From contig CAJJAW010000003.1 in the NCBI GenBank assembly GCA_905182195.1, positions 1 to 64,000 of the forward strand: 64,000 nt of DNA, given 5' to 3'. The notes under the pieces were generated by a model, which did no database searches, was not told where the DNA came from, and saw nothing but the letters and a program-made list of their open reading frames with translations. Both the position numbers and the translations under genes were made by a program. How positions within the stretch are numbered: the first letter of the stretch is position 1; each line of letters opens with the position of its first letter. Origin of the DNA: Alphaproteobacteria bacterium UBA4588. GTDB taxonomy: Bacteria > Pseudomonadota > Alphaproteobacteria > Rhodobacterales > Rhodobacteraceae. Below, one piece after another: positions 32,659 through 41,872 of this stretch.

Positions 32659-34743
32659 ATGGTAAAGCAAGACTATGATGGCCCCATCCTTGAAATTGAC
32701 CAATTGTCAGTTTCCTTTTTCACGCGGCTAAACGAAATTCCTGCGGTTATGGATTTCAGCTGCACGGTTCAGCCTGGGGAGGCCATGGGTCTGGTCGGCG
32801 AATCCGGGTGTGGAAAATCCACAGTGGCCCTTGGCGTGATGCAGGACCTGGGCGTGAATGGCCGCGTGGTGGGCGGAACAATCAAATTTAAAGGCCGTGA
32901 CCTTAACCTTATGAGCCCAGAACAGTTGCGCGAGATCCGTGGCTCTGAGATTGCCATGATTTATCAGGAGCCAATGGCCTCCCTCAACCCAGCGATGAAA
33001 ATTGGTCAGCAATTGATGGAAGTGCCTATGATCCATGAGGGGATCAACAAAGAAGACGCGTATGCACGGGCTTTGGAGGTTGTCGAAGACGTAAAACTTC
33101 CTGATCCCGAGCGAATCTTGAAATCCTTCCCGCATCAGCTTTCTGGCGGCCAGCAGCAACGCATCGTGATTGCCATGGCGTTAATGTCAAAACCAAGTCT
33201 GTTGATTCTTGACGAGCCCACAACAGCGTTGGACGTGACAGTGGAGGCCGCTGTAGTAAAATTGGTGAAAGATTTAGGTAAGAAATACGGCACCTCTATG
33301 TTGTTTATCTCGCACAATCTTGGATTAATCTTAGAGACATGCGACCGGATTTGTGTGATGTATTCCGGAGAAGCAGTGGAAACTGGGCGTATCGAAGATG
33401 TATTCGACAAAATGCAACACCCATATACGCAGGCGTTGTTCCGCTCGATCCCACTGCCGGGGGCCAACAAAAACGATCGCCCCTTAGTGGCCATCCCCGG
33501 CAACTTCCCATTGCCGCACGAACGACCCAACGGTTGTAACTTCGGTCCAAGGTGTGACTATTTTGAGGCCAGCCGCTGCGACCAAGGTACCATTAGCATG
33601 AACACCGTGCCCCATGGAGATCGCCATGGTTCTCGATGCTTGAAATGGGGTGAGATTGATTGGGACGCCCCGCTAGAATTGGCAGAACAGAAAACAAAGA
33701 CCAAGCCTGGCCGCGTAGTACTAAAAATTGAAAATTTAAAAAAATACTATGAAGTGGCCGCCAACGCACTGTTTGGCGGGGCTAACAAAAGAGTTGTAAA
33801 AGCTAATGAAACTCTCAGTTTTGAAGCCCGTGAATCTGAAACTCTAGCGATCGTTGGAGAATCTGGTTGTGGCAAATCAACCTTTGCTAAAGTGCTAATG
33901 GGACTGGAAACTGCCACCGAGGGTGAGATATTGCTCGAAGGCCAAAATATCGAAGGCATCTCGATTGAGAACCGTAACACCAAAACGGTCGCTGATGTTC
34001 AAATGGTATTCCAAAACCCATTCGATACCCTCAATCCATCTATGACCGTTGGCAGCCAAATCGTACGGGCTTTGGAAGTGTTCCGAGTTGGTAAAACGTC
34101 TATCGACCGGCAAAATAGAATGTTGGAGCTGCTTGATTTGGTGAAACTACCGCGCGACTTTGCGGATCGCATGCCGCGTCAGCTTTCTGGGGGGCAGAAA
34201 CAAAGAGTTGGTATTGCACGCGCCTTCGCAGGTGACGCTAAAATCGTAGTAGCCGATGAACCCGTTTCGGCATTGGATGTATCGGTGCAGGCCGCTATTA
34301 CTGACCTATTGATGGAAATTCAACGTGAGCACAAAACCACCTTGCTGTTCATCAGCCACGACCTCTCTATTGTTCGTTATCTCTCAGATCGGGTTTTGGT
34401 AATGTATCTCGGTCATGTCGTTGAAATGGGCACCACCGAACAAGTGTTTCAGCCGCCCTATCACCCGTATACTGAGGCGCTATTAAGTGCGGTCCCAATA
34501 GCTGACACCTCAATCCAGAAAAAACACATTGTGCTTGAGGGCGATATCCCGTCTGCGATGAACCCTCCATCGGGCTGTCCGTTCCAAACCCGGTGCGGTT
34601 GGAAGGCCGAGGTTCCAAATGGACTGTGCGATAGCGAAGTCCCTATAGTGCGTCAATTGCCAGGCGCACATCAAATTAAATGCCATTTAGCCGATGACAT
34701 TCTGGCCCGTATGGAACCTGTGATTAAAATGGCTTCAGAATAA
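32659..34743 (+). CDS. ABC transporter double ATPase (DppD-DppF fusion)
   Basis: A 694-residue protein with two complete ATPase domains in one chain, replacing separate DppD and DppF. Domain 1: Walker A GESGCGKST (about 48-56), signature LSGGQQQR, Walker B LLILDEPTTALD. Domain 2 starts near residue 355: GESGCGKST again, signature LSGGQKQR, Walker B VVADEPVSALD. Each ends with the oligopeptide-transporter tail rich in P and C (GCNFGPRCDYF and GCPFQTRCGW). The cysteine motifs in these tails may bind a metal or cluster. It ends the operon with no evident terminator. Confidence 0.93.
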   Translation: MVKQDYDGPILEIDQLSVSFFTRLNEIPAVMDFSCTVQPGEAMGLVGESGCGKSTVALGVMQDLGVNGRVVGGTIKFKGRDLNLMSPEQLREIRGSEIAMIYQEPMASLNPAMKIGQQLMEVPMIHEGINKEDAYARALEVVEDVKLPDPERILKSFPHQLSGGQQQRIVIAMALMSKPSLLILDEPTTALDVTVEAAVVKLVKDLGKKYGTSMLFISHNLGLILETCDRICVMYSGEAVETGRIEDVFDKMQHPYTQALFRSIPLPGANKNDRPLVAIPGNFPLPHERPNGCNFGPRCDYFEASRCDQGTISMNTVPHGDRHGSRCLKWGEIDWDAPLELAEQKTKTKPGRVVLKIENLKKYYEVAANALFGGANKRVVKANETLSFEARESETLAIVGESGCGKSTFAKVLMGLETATEGEILLEGQNIEGISIENRNTKTVADVQMVFQNPFDTLNPSMTVGSQIVRALEVFRVGKTSIDRQNRMLELLDLVKLPRDFADRMPRQLSGGQKQRVGIARAFAGDAKIVVADEPVSALDVSVQAAITDLLMEIQREHKTTLLFISHDLSIVRYLSDRVLVMYLGHVVEMGTTEQVFQPPYHPYTEALLSAVPIADTSIQKKHIVLEGDIPSAMNPPSGCPFQTRCGWKAEVPNGLCDSEVPIVRQLPGAHQIKCHLADDILARMEPVIKMASE

Positions 34744-34839
34744 CGCCACACAAGTTTTAAACCAGTGGTATCGCTTGGTACAGTCGATTTTTAGCGTGTT
34801 AAGTCCTGGCAAGGAAACGCTACAAACATAAGAAATAAA

Positions 34840-34899
34840 TCTATCTATATACATATATGAGGTTGCACCGTGACGCAGATACAGAGATATATAGATAGA
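34840..34899. repeat. 12-bp perfect inverted repeat upstream of ssb
   Basis: TCTATCTATATA at 34840-34851 and its exact complement at 34888-34899 are separated by 36 bases. The arms could form a cruciform or a long hairpin about 100 bases before ssb. No SOS box was seen in this interval. Confidence 0.6.
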
Positions 34900-35000
34900 A
34901 TTAAGTGTCCTAAAGTGAGACTCGCCGCATGAGAGTATTTTTAGTACAGAATAAGCATTAAGGCTTAATTTTTAGAGCAAATAACTTGGGGGCAATTGCA

Positions 35001-35507
35001 ATGGCCGGATCAGTAAACAAAGTCATCATTATCGGGAATTTGGGACAAGACCCTGAAGTTCGTAACTTCCCAAGCGGTGGAAAAGTTTGCAACTTTTCGG
35101 TTGCTACCTCCGAAAACTGGAAAGATAAAAACACAGGTGAGCGTCGCGAGCGAACCGAATGGCACCGCGTTTCTATAACTTCAGAGCCACTCGTTCGGGT
35201 TGCAGAGCAATATTTACGCAAAGGCTCCAAAGTTTATCTAGAAGGCCAATTGGAAACTCGCAAATGGCAAGATCAGTCTGGGCAAGACAAATACACCACT
35301 GAGGTTGTGTTGCGCCCATACCGGTCTGAACTAACTATGCTCGATAGTAAAAGCGAAGGCAGTCAAGGAGGTGGTGGGAATTACATGGCTAATCAAGGTA
35401 GCGGTCAGAGTGGTGGTGGATCTTTAGCAGATCAAGGTGGTAGCCAAGCCGACAGCTACAATAGCCCTCCTCCATCAGCAGATCTTGATGACGAAATTCC
35501 ATTTTAG
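35001..35507 (+). CDS. ssb: Single-stranded DNA-binding protein
   Basis: SSB coats single-stranded DNA as a tetramer and recruits repair proteins. The 168-residue protein has the OB fold at 1-112 ([44 protein letters not shown]), a glycine/glutamine/serine-rich linker and the acidic tip DDEIPF that binds partner proteins. The ATG at 35001 follows GGGGG; five extra codons upstream are not needed. It stands alone and converges with aroB 4 bases downstream. Confidence 0.96.
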   Translation: MAGSVNKVIIIGNLGQDPEVRNFPSGGKVCNFSVATSENWKDKNTGERRERTEWHRVSITSEPLVRVAEQYLRKGSKVYLEGQLETRKWQDQSGQDKYTTEVVLRPYRSELTMLDSKSEGSQGGGGNYMANQGSGQSGGGSLADQGGSQADSYNSPPPSADLDDEIPF

Positions 35508-35511
35508 AACC

Positions 35512-36648
35512 TTAACGCTGTCGCGGTAAACTCCTTGCGCCAGAGTTTTTTGCATCGTGTAATACAGACAAAACAATTTCAGTTGGAACATCAGAAGTCA
35601 TAAACGACTGCCCAATTCCGCTTACCATTATATAATTTAATTGACCTCCAACAACTTTTTTATCCTGCCCCATCAAAGCCAAGAGTTCAGTTGCATTGGG
35701 CATTTCACCATCAATATCACAAATATCTGTCTTCATCCCCATTGCCCTGAAGTGAGCGCGCACGCGAGATGGATCTTCCTGGGAACATAAGCCCAAACGT
35801 GCGGATGTCTCGAACGCCAAAGCGCAACCAATAGCAACACCCTCACCGTGCAATAGCTTATCTGAATAGCCTGCCGCCGCTTCCAAGGCATGACAAAAGG
35901 TATGTCCGAGATTAAGCAACGCGCGCTCACCCTGCTCAGTTTCGTCGCGAACTATAATATCAGCCTTCATTTGGCATGAAATTCGTACTGCCTCAATCCG
36001 CGCAAAGATATCTCCTTTGGCCAAGGATGGCCCATTTTTTTCTAACCAGGTAAAAAATGATTCATCGCCCAACAGACCATATTTGACCACCTCTCCATAG
36101 CCCGCAATAAAATTGCGCCTGGTTAAAGTATTCAAAACATCAATATCCGCAAGAACCAAAATTGGTTGATGAAATGCACCTACTAAGTTTTTACCCTGTT
36201 GAGTATTTATCCCAGTCTTGCCGCCCACGGAGCTGTCTACCTGCGCTAACAGGCTAGTTGGGATTTGTATGAAACGTACCCCCCGCCGCAAAATAGCTGC
36301 GGCAAAGCCCACCAAATCTCCAATAACGCCACCGCCCAAAGCAATTACCACGTCGCTCCGCTCAACATTTTCGTTTAGAAAAAAGTCGATGGTTTGACTA
36401 AGAAAAGGCCAGCTTTTGGTGTTTTCCCCTGCTGGTAGAGTCAGGGTGGAATGAGCTATTCCAGACTTATCTAAGGCCTCCTCTAGAGAAGACAAATGAA
36501 GCCGCTCCACAATGCTGTCTGTGACAATAACCACTTTTGAGCGTCTCAAAAAAGGTCTTATATATTGGGCGCTTTTACCTAAAAGGCCTTGACCTATCTG
36601 AATATCATAGGCCCGATCGCCCAAAGGTACATGTACACAAACACTCAT
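35512..36648 (-). CDS. aroB: 3-dehydroquinate synthase
   Basis: AroB cyclises DAHP to 3-dehydroquinate in the shikimate pathway using NAD and a metal. The 378-residue protein has LPAGENTKSW, ALGGGVIGDLVGFAA (NAD site), IPTSLLAQVDSSVGGKTGIN and the metal ligands in GEVVKYG, LGHTFCHA and LLHGEGVAIG. It overlaps the end of aroK by 4 bases, forming an aroK-aroB operon. Confidence 0.96.
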   Translation of the reverse strand: MSVCVHVPLGDRAYDIQIGQGLLGKSAQYIRPFLRRSKVVIVTDSIVERLHLSSLEEALDKSGIAHSTLTLPAGENTKSWPFLSQTIDFFLNENVERSDVVIALGGGVIGDLVGFAAAILRRGVRFIQIPTSLLAQVDSSVGGKTGINTQQGKNLVGAFHQPILVLADIDVLNTLTRRNFIAGYGEVVKYGLLGDESFFTWLEKNGPSLAKGDIFARIEAVRISCQMKADIIVRDETEQGERALLNLGHTFCHALEAAAGYSDKLLHGEGVAIGCALAFETSARLGLCSQEDPSRVRAHFRAMGMKTDICDIDGEMPNATELLALMGQDKKVVGGQLNYIMVSGIGQSFMTSDVPTEIVLSVLHDAKNSGARSLPRQR

Positions 36649-37196
36649 ATCTGGACCCCCACTGTATTTAACACGTCCGAGCGCTGGGCCAATGCATCTA
36701 ATACATTCTGCGTGGTTTGCGCAATAGAACAGCTGGCACTCGAAGTGATTGTAAGCTCTGCCTGATCATATTGAGTTTTACGATCTTCAAAAATTTTGGT
36801 CAATGTTGCCTTTGGATTCGAAGTTTTGAGTAACGGGCGAGAGCTTTTATGCCGTACCCTTTCCCACAAAAGTTGCAAATCGGCTTTTAAAAATACAGAT
36901 ATCCCTAGTTCCGCGATCAAGGCTCTATTTTCAGTAGACATAAAAGCACCACCACCCGTTGACAAAACGCAAGGCGATCCATGCAACAGCCGCTTAATTA
37001 TCTGAGATTCAACTATACGAAAAAAAGCATCCCCATCACGTTTAAATATCTCAGAAATACTTCTATTTGCCGCGACAGAAATCTCATGATCGGAATCCAA
37101 AAAAGAAACGTTCAAAGCCGTAGCCAAAGCCTTGCCAACTGCGCTTTTTCCGGACCCCATCATACCGACCAGAACAACTGTTTTATTGAGTAGCAT
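36645..37196 (-). CDS. aroK: Shikimate kinase
   Basis: Shikimate kinase phosphorylates shikimate with ATP. The 183-residue protein has the P-loop VGMMGSGKSAVGKALA (11-26), the substrate-binding segment FLDSDHEI and STGGGAF. The C-terminal 20 residues are divergent. It leads the aroK-aroB operon and diverges from a small membrane-protein gene at 37301. Confidence 0.94.
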   Translation of the reverse strand: MLLNKTVVLVGMMGSGKSAVGKALATALNVSFLDSDHEISVAANRSISEIFKRDGDAFFRIVESQIIKRLLHGSPCVLSTGGGAFMSTENRALIAELGISVFLKADLQLLWERVRHKSSRPLLKTSNPKATLTKIFEDRKTQYDQAELTITSSASCSIAQTTQNVLDALAQRSDVLNTVGVQI

Positions 37197-37300
37197 GTGA
37201 ATGGTTCCACGTTTTAAGATTAGCTTGCCTTATATCTTCAATGGCGCGATTGTTACAAAAAGACCATAAGAAATTATATAATTAAAGAAAGCTCTCCACC

Positions 37301-37450
37301 ATGTTAAGAATGTTAAAGTATTTTATCTACTTATTAATGTTGACCAGTCTCTTATTTGTGGCGTTTGCCTATGCAGGACCAACGTTGGGAATTAATTTTA
37401 GTGCAGATATGCAATTGATTGAACTACCATTTAATCTGAAATTCAATTGA
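37301..37450 (+). CDS. Small single-helix membrane protein, 49 residues
   Basis: A short frame between aroK and the xerD operon encodes 49 residues: a basic start (LRMLK), a membrane helix at about 6-25 ending AFAYAG, and a short external tail with FSADMQLIELPFNLKFN. Small proteins of this layout are, as far as I recall, common at this place in Roseobacter-type genomes. The next gene begins 2 bases after its stop, so translation is probably coupled. The function is unknown. Confidence 0.6.
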   Translation: MLRMLKYFIYLLMLTSLLFVAFAYAGPTLGINFSADMQLIELPFNLKFN

Positions 37451-37451
37451 A

Positions 37452-38903
37452 TTGAGATTTTTTATATACATAATAATTTTGCTTTGGGCTAAGCCACTAT
37501 TAGCGCAAACCAATACCCCTATATCTGCAATTGATTGGCTGTCGCAACCAGGTCTTTCGCCCCTTAGCGAGGATAACCTGATAGAAAGTGATCCACCCAT
37601 AGGCGCAGTAATCAACGAAGTTACTGTCATCGAACTGGATACGCCAGTGGATAAAATTTATGGGCTAATACCAGCTAAGATTTCGGGTATTCAACAGAAT
37701 TTTTGGACTGATCTAGATCCAAATACCACTCAGCAAATCATCAGATCTTTGTCAAAACCGGGGCTACCGGCTACCGACGACCTTTTACTGCGTGCCTTAT
37801 TGGCCGAATCCCTCGGAGGAGACGTAATATTAGGTGTACGCGCAAAAGCTTTAATTGAACGTGGCGCTGTTCATGCCGCTTACAATCTCTTAGGTCAGTC
37901 CCAGGTTGATAATTTAGAAAATTTTAGTTTATTTGCAGAGGCTTCCCTACTGACAGATAATGTTGAAAGAATGTGCAGCCAGCTCAATTCTGCACGCCAT
38001 TTTTCGAATGATGAAGCTCTACAAGTCTATTGTCACGCGCGGGCTGGCTCTTGGGATACCGCTGTTTTGAATTATTTCACTCTTGACACTTTGGGAGCGT
38101 TTCCGCCAGCGACTTCAGGCTTGCTAGCGGCCTATCTTGACCCTGAACTGGCAAATAACCTTATTTTACATAAAGTCGACCGAGCCACGCTTACACCATT
38201 AGAATTCAAGCTTAGAGCCAACGTAGGCCAACCAGTTTCCACCAGATCACTTCCATTAAAGTTCGTTGCATCTGACTTAAGCAAAGCGAACAGTTGGCGA
38301 CAACAAATCGAAGCCGCAGAGCGCTTAGGCGCGATGGGTACCCTATCGGCCACTCAGCTTCTAGAAAAATACAAATCTGGTAAAACATATGGCTCAGGTG
38401 GGATTTGGGATCGCGTTTTAAATGTACAGGGGCTAGATCGCGCACTTTCAGATCCCATTATTGACCCCAGCAAAGAATTACAAGCTTTTTGGACAACTAT
38501 GAAGGATACTAAACTCGCCTCACCCTTAGCAAGGGCATGGGCTGATGAACTCATAGAATTTGGTCAAGTCCCAGAAGAAAATGAAATTCTATTCAAAATG
38601 CAGGTCCTTTCAAGAGCTAACGTTTTCGAATTCAAACCTACAATGGCCAGACTACATCGCTATAATCCAGACGTATTAGCCATAGCTTATGAAAATCTCA
38701 TGTTGCAATTAGAACAAGACGTTTCGACCTCCAAGCCGTTCAGATCTGCTAATATGCTGAGAGGCATGAGGCTGATATCGGATGCATTAGAGGGCAATGA
38801 GGCCGCTTTTTTTGAAGCTATAGTACACTATCAGGCAATGGGTCTCACACAGCTTGCAAAGCAATTAATTATTGAGTTTATGATCTTGGCGCCCACAACA
38901 TGA
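37452..38903 (+). CDS. Exported hypothetical protein upstream of xerD
   Basis: A 483-residue protein with an N-terminal signal peptide (FFIYIIILLWAKPLLAQ) and no further membrane segments. The mature part is rich in helices with a TPR-like look (ALIERGAVHAAYNLL, FAEASLL), but I see no named domain. The start is a TTG at 37452, since no ATG lies at a suitable position; it immediately follows the small membrane-protein gene. Its stop overlaps the xerD start in ATGA, so it is coupled to xerD. The function is unknown; a periplasmic scaffold is one possibility. Confidence 0.75.
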   Translation: MRFFIYIIILLWAKPLLAQTNTPISAIDWLSQPGLSPLSEDNLIESDPPIGAVINEVTVIELDTPVDKIYGLIPAKISGIQQNFWTDLDPNTTQQIIRSLSKPGLPATDDLLLRALLAESLGGDVILGVRAKALIERGAVHAAYNLLGQSQVDNLENFSLFAEASLLTDNVERMCSQLNSARHFSNDEALQVYCHARAGSWDTAVLNYFTLDTLGAFPPATSGLLAAYLDPELANNLILHKVDRATLTPLEFKLRANVGQPVSTRSLPLKFVASDLSKANSWRQQIEAAERLGAMGTLSATQLLEKYKSGKTYGSGGIWDRVLNVQGLDRALSDPIIDPSKELQAFWTTMKDTKLASPLARAWADELIEFGQVPEENEILFKMQVLSRANVFEFKPTMARLHRYNPDVLAIAYENLMLQLEQDVSTSKPFRSANMLRGMRLISDALEGNEAAFFEAIVHYQAMGLTQLAKQLIIEFMILAPTT

Positions 38904-39820
38904 GTGTACAATGGATTTCAAGCTTTTTAGAAGCTAAAGCTGCGGAATTAGGCGCTGCGCGAAATACACAAATAGCCTATGCAACCGATCTTAAGGACTT
39001 CTTAAAATTTATCGAAGATAGGGACTCAAACTTTGCTACGGCAGACCGTTCTATAGTTGAAGAGTATTTGGTACAATGTGCCTCTATTGGTCTGGCAACA
39101 GCTACCAAAGCGCGTAGACTATCCTCGATCAAACAGCTCTTTTGTTTCTTATTTGAGGAAAACCTTCGAAAGGACAATCCTGCTATTCAGGTAAGAGGGC
39201 CCAGAAAGGACAAACATCTGCCTAAAGCGTTGAGCGTTGCAGACGTTGAAAAACTACTGCAAGGTGCTCGAACAATACCAAAAAGAAAGTCCGACAAACT
39301 TCGGCTAACCTGTTTAATGGAGATGTTGTATGCCACAGGCATGCGGGTAACAGAACTGGTTAGCCTGCCGATCGCAGCGGCCCGCGGTGACCCGCAAATG
39401 ATATTGGTGCGCGGCAAAGGTAGCAAAGAACGTATGGTACCACTGTCTGCAGTCGCTCGACAATCGATTATGGGATGGCTTTTGTTCCGAGATACTGACG
39501 TGCGCAATGCAAATTCTCCTTTTTTGTTCCCGTCACGCGGTAAGGAAGGACATTTGACCAGAGTTTGGTTTTTTCTACAAATAAAAAGCCTTGCATTTAT
39601 GGCTGGTTTAAATGCTGAAACAGTTACACCACACAGTCTACGGCATGCTTTTGCTACCCATTTATTAGCCGGTGGTGCAGATTTAAGGTCAATTCAGATA
39701 CTTTTAGGACATGCGGACATTGCGACCACGGAGATTTATACCCATATCCAAGATGAAAGGCTACGTAATTTGGTGCTAAAGCACCATCCTTTGGCGTACC
39801 CTCTAATAACAGGCGAGTAA
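38900..39820 (+). CDS. xerD: Tyrosine recombinase XerD
   Basis: With XerC this recombinase resolves chromosome dimers at dif. The 306-residue protein has an N-terminal SAM-like core-binding domain (1-100) and a catalytic domain with all key residues: R in TGMRVTEL, K in GKGSKER, H and R in HSLRHAFATHLL, H in LGHADI and the nucleophile Y in EIYTHI. I assign XerD rather than XerC from its position between the exported protein and the CNNM gene, which is only moderately sure. No att-like sites or cassettes lie around it, so it is not a mobile-element integrase. Confidence 0.88.
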   Translation: MSVQWISSFLEAKAAELGAARNTQIAYATDLKDFLKFIEDRDSNFATADRSIVEEYLVQCASIGLATATKARRLSSIKQLFCFLFEENLRKDNPAIQVRGPRKDKHLPKALSVADVEKLLQGARTIPKRKSDKLRLTCLMEMLYATGMRVTELVSLPIAAARGDPQMILVRGKGSKERMVPLSAVARQSIMGWLLFRDTDVRNANSPFLFPSRGKEGHLTRVWFFLQIKSLAFMAGLNAETVTPHSLRHAFATHLLAGGADLRSIQILLGHADIATTEIYTHIQDERLRNLVLKHHPLAYPLITGE

Positions 39821-41118
39821 TGGAAAATTTTGAGTTTGGAAGAGAGTTTTGGATTACCGTTGGGGCGGTTTTTATCCTTTTAATAATGTCTGGTTTTTTT
39901 TCTGGCTCCGAGACAGCATTAACTGCTGCTTCCCGTAGCAAATTGCAGACCAAAGCAAATAAAGGCTCTGCCGGTGCTGCGCGGGCATTAAATGTTACAA
40001 ATGACACAGAGGGACTGATTGGCTCGATCTTACTGGGAAATAACTTGGTTAACATTTTAGCAACGTCACTGATCACAGCCCTGTTCACACAAATGATGGG
40101 CGAAAATGGTATTCTTCTTGCTACTTTGGTCATGACATTTTTAGTACTCGTTTTTGCTGAGGTCCTTCCCAAAACCTATGCCATCACCAATGCCGAGAGC
40201 GCCGCGATCAGCGTGTCGCGGCCGATTTCAGTATTCGTATTTATTTTTGCTCCTATTGTAAGTTTTGTGCGCTTTTTGGTTCGGGGGGTGCTGTGGATAT
40301 TTGGTGTAGCCACAGACCCTGATACCAATATTTTGGCCGTTCGTGAGGAAATTGCAGGTGCGCTTACGCTTGGACACCAGGAGGGCGTTGTCGAAAAGGA
40401 AGATCGCGACCGCATCTTAGGTGCCTTAGATCTGTCAGACCGTACGGTTGAGGAAATAATGTTACATCGATCTGGAATTGAGATGATAGATGTTTCCCTG
40501 CCCGCAGAAGAAATTTTATCACAATGTCTAGAAAGTGCACATACACGCCTACCACTTTATCGCGGCAATCCTGAAAATATAGTAGGTGTGATTCACGCAA
40601 AGGATTTAGCACGTGCTATGGTAAAGCTGACGCGAGATAATAAAATTCGTGAAAAAGCTCTTGAACAGTTCAAAGTACTTGATGTGGCCATGGAACCTTA
40701 TTTTGTTCCTGAAACTACTCCACTAGATGATCAAATGAGGCAATTTTTAAAACGACATACGCATTTTGCTTTGGTGGTTGATGAATATGGCGCCTTGCAG
40801 GGGCTAATTACTTTAGAAGATATTTTGGAGGAAATTGTTGGAGAAATCACAGATGAATTTGATACTAGCGGCAATTCAGTGACTAAAGCACAAGACGGAC
40901 ATGTGATTGTTGATGGGGCTATGACCATCCGAGATCTGAATCGGGCGCAGGAGTGGAATCTTCCAGATGAAGAAGCAAATACCTTGGCTGGTCTAGTGAT
41001 ACACGAGGCACAGATGATTCCCTCTGAGGGCCAAGTATTCGTGTTTTATGATTTTAGGTTTGAAGTAGTGGGACGCAAGGAAAATCGTATTATAAGTCTA
41101 AAAATACAAAAACTCTAA
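39820..41118 (+). CDS. CNNM/CorC-type membrane protein with CBS domains
   Basis: A 432-residue inner-membrane protein. Its N-terminal CNNM (DUF21) part has about four helices, with SGFFSGSETALTAASRSKL at 24-42 and GNNLVNILATSL. Two CBS domains follow (about 215-340; THFALVVDEYGALQGLITLEDILEEIVGEI) and a C-terminal CorC_HlyC domain. Family members act in magnesium or cobalt transport; older haemolysin names are misleading. The start codon shares its first base with the xerD stop codon, so the genes are coupled. Confidence 0.92.
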   Translation: MENFEFGREFWITVGAVFILLIMSGFFSGSETALTAASRSKLQTKANKGSAGAARALNVTNDTEGLIGSILLGNNLVNILATSLITALFTQMMGENGILLATLVMTFLVLVFAEVLPKTYAITNAESAAISVSRPISVFVFIFAPIVSFVRFLVRGVLWIFGVATDPDTNILAVREEIAGALTLGHQEGVVEKEDRDRILGALDLSDRTVEEIMLHRSGIEMIDVSLPAEEILSQCLESAHTRLPLYRGNPENIVGVIHAKDLARAMVKLTRDNKIREKALEQFKVLDVAMEPYFVPETTPLDDQMRQFLKRHTHFALVVDEYGALQGLITLEDILEEIVGEITDEFDTSGNSVTKAQDGHVIVDGAMTIRDLNRAQEWNLPDEEANTLAGLVIHEAQMIPSEGQVFVFYDFRFEVVGRKENRIISLKIQKL

Positions 41119-41271
41119 CATAACACAAGTAAGCATCTTCAAAAGGAGATAACTATTTTATATTAATTGAATTAACATTAATATTAATGATGGTAATGTT
41201 TTTGTCGAACAATGTCTCAGATTGATATTATTGATTAATGAAATTTAGATTTAGATGGTAAGGTTGTTTTT

Positions 41272-41865
41272 GTGTTTTTTTTAAAATCATTTTTTTTCAC
41301 AGCCTTAATACTATTTTTTTCTGAAACTTATGTGTTGGCTCAATCAGCACCAACTCCGGAACCATTACTATCTGCAGAGACTTTTAGCACTGGAACAATT
41401 TTACAAGATCTGCCAATTCTTGACACCTACTATGACAAGGGTAAATTTGAAGATTGGACGCTGAGATGCGTCAAAACCAATAGGCCAGTAGATCCCTGCC
41501 AATTATTTCAATTAATGTACAACGCAGATGGAACACCAGTTGCAGAATTCAACTTGAATGTAATCAAATCAAACGGCACAGTGGTTGCTGGTGCAAACGT
41601 CATCACACCTTTGGAAACATTGCTGACAGCGCAACTCATTATACGTATTGATGAAAAAAAAGCTAAAGCATATCCATTCCTATTCTGCCTGAAAATGGGT
41701 TGTGTGGCCCGTATTGGTCTCACAACGAACGATATGGAAAGTTACCATACCGGCAATCAAGCAACCGTCACTATGGTTCCTGCAGGTGCACCAGGCCAAC
41801 AAGAGAATCTAATACTTTCCTTGGCCGGATTCACTGCGGGTCATAAAGCTTTAATTGGTAATTAA
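41272..41865 (+). CDS. Invasion-associated locus B (IalB) family exported protein
   Basis: A 197-residue protein with a signal peptide (SFFFTALILFFSETYVLAQ) and the IalB domain: FEDWTLRCVKT, DPCQLFQLM, then FCLKMGCVARIGL, with four cysteines likely to form disulfides. The family is named after a Bartonella protein, but members are widespread in free-living alphaproteobacteria with unknown function. GTG at 41272 is the start, with AAGG 8-11 bases upstream. It ends 7 bases before the convergent ketoacyl synthase gene. Confidence 0.85.
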   Translation: MFFLKSFFFTALILFFSETYVLAQSAPTPEPLLSAETFSTGTILQDLPILDTYYDKGKFEDWTLRCVKTNRPVDPCQLFQLMYNADGTPVAEFNLNVIKSNGTVVAGANVITPLETLLTAQLIIRIDEKKAKAYPFLFCLKMGCVARIGLTTNDMESYHTGNQATVTMVPAGAPGQQENLILSLAGFTAGHKALIGN

Positions 41866-41872
41866 GTAGGGC

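Noticed and set aside
34744-35000. SOS box upstream of ssb
   Set aside because: No GTTC-N7-GTTC or GAAC-N7-GAAC in this interval.
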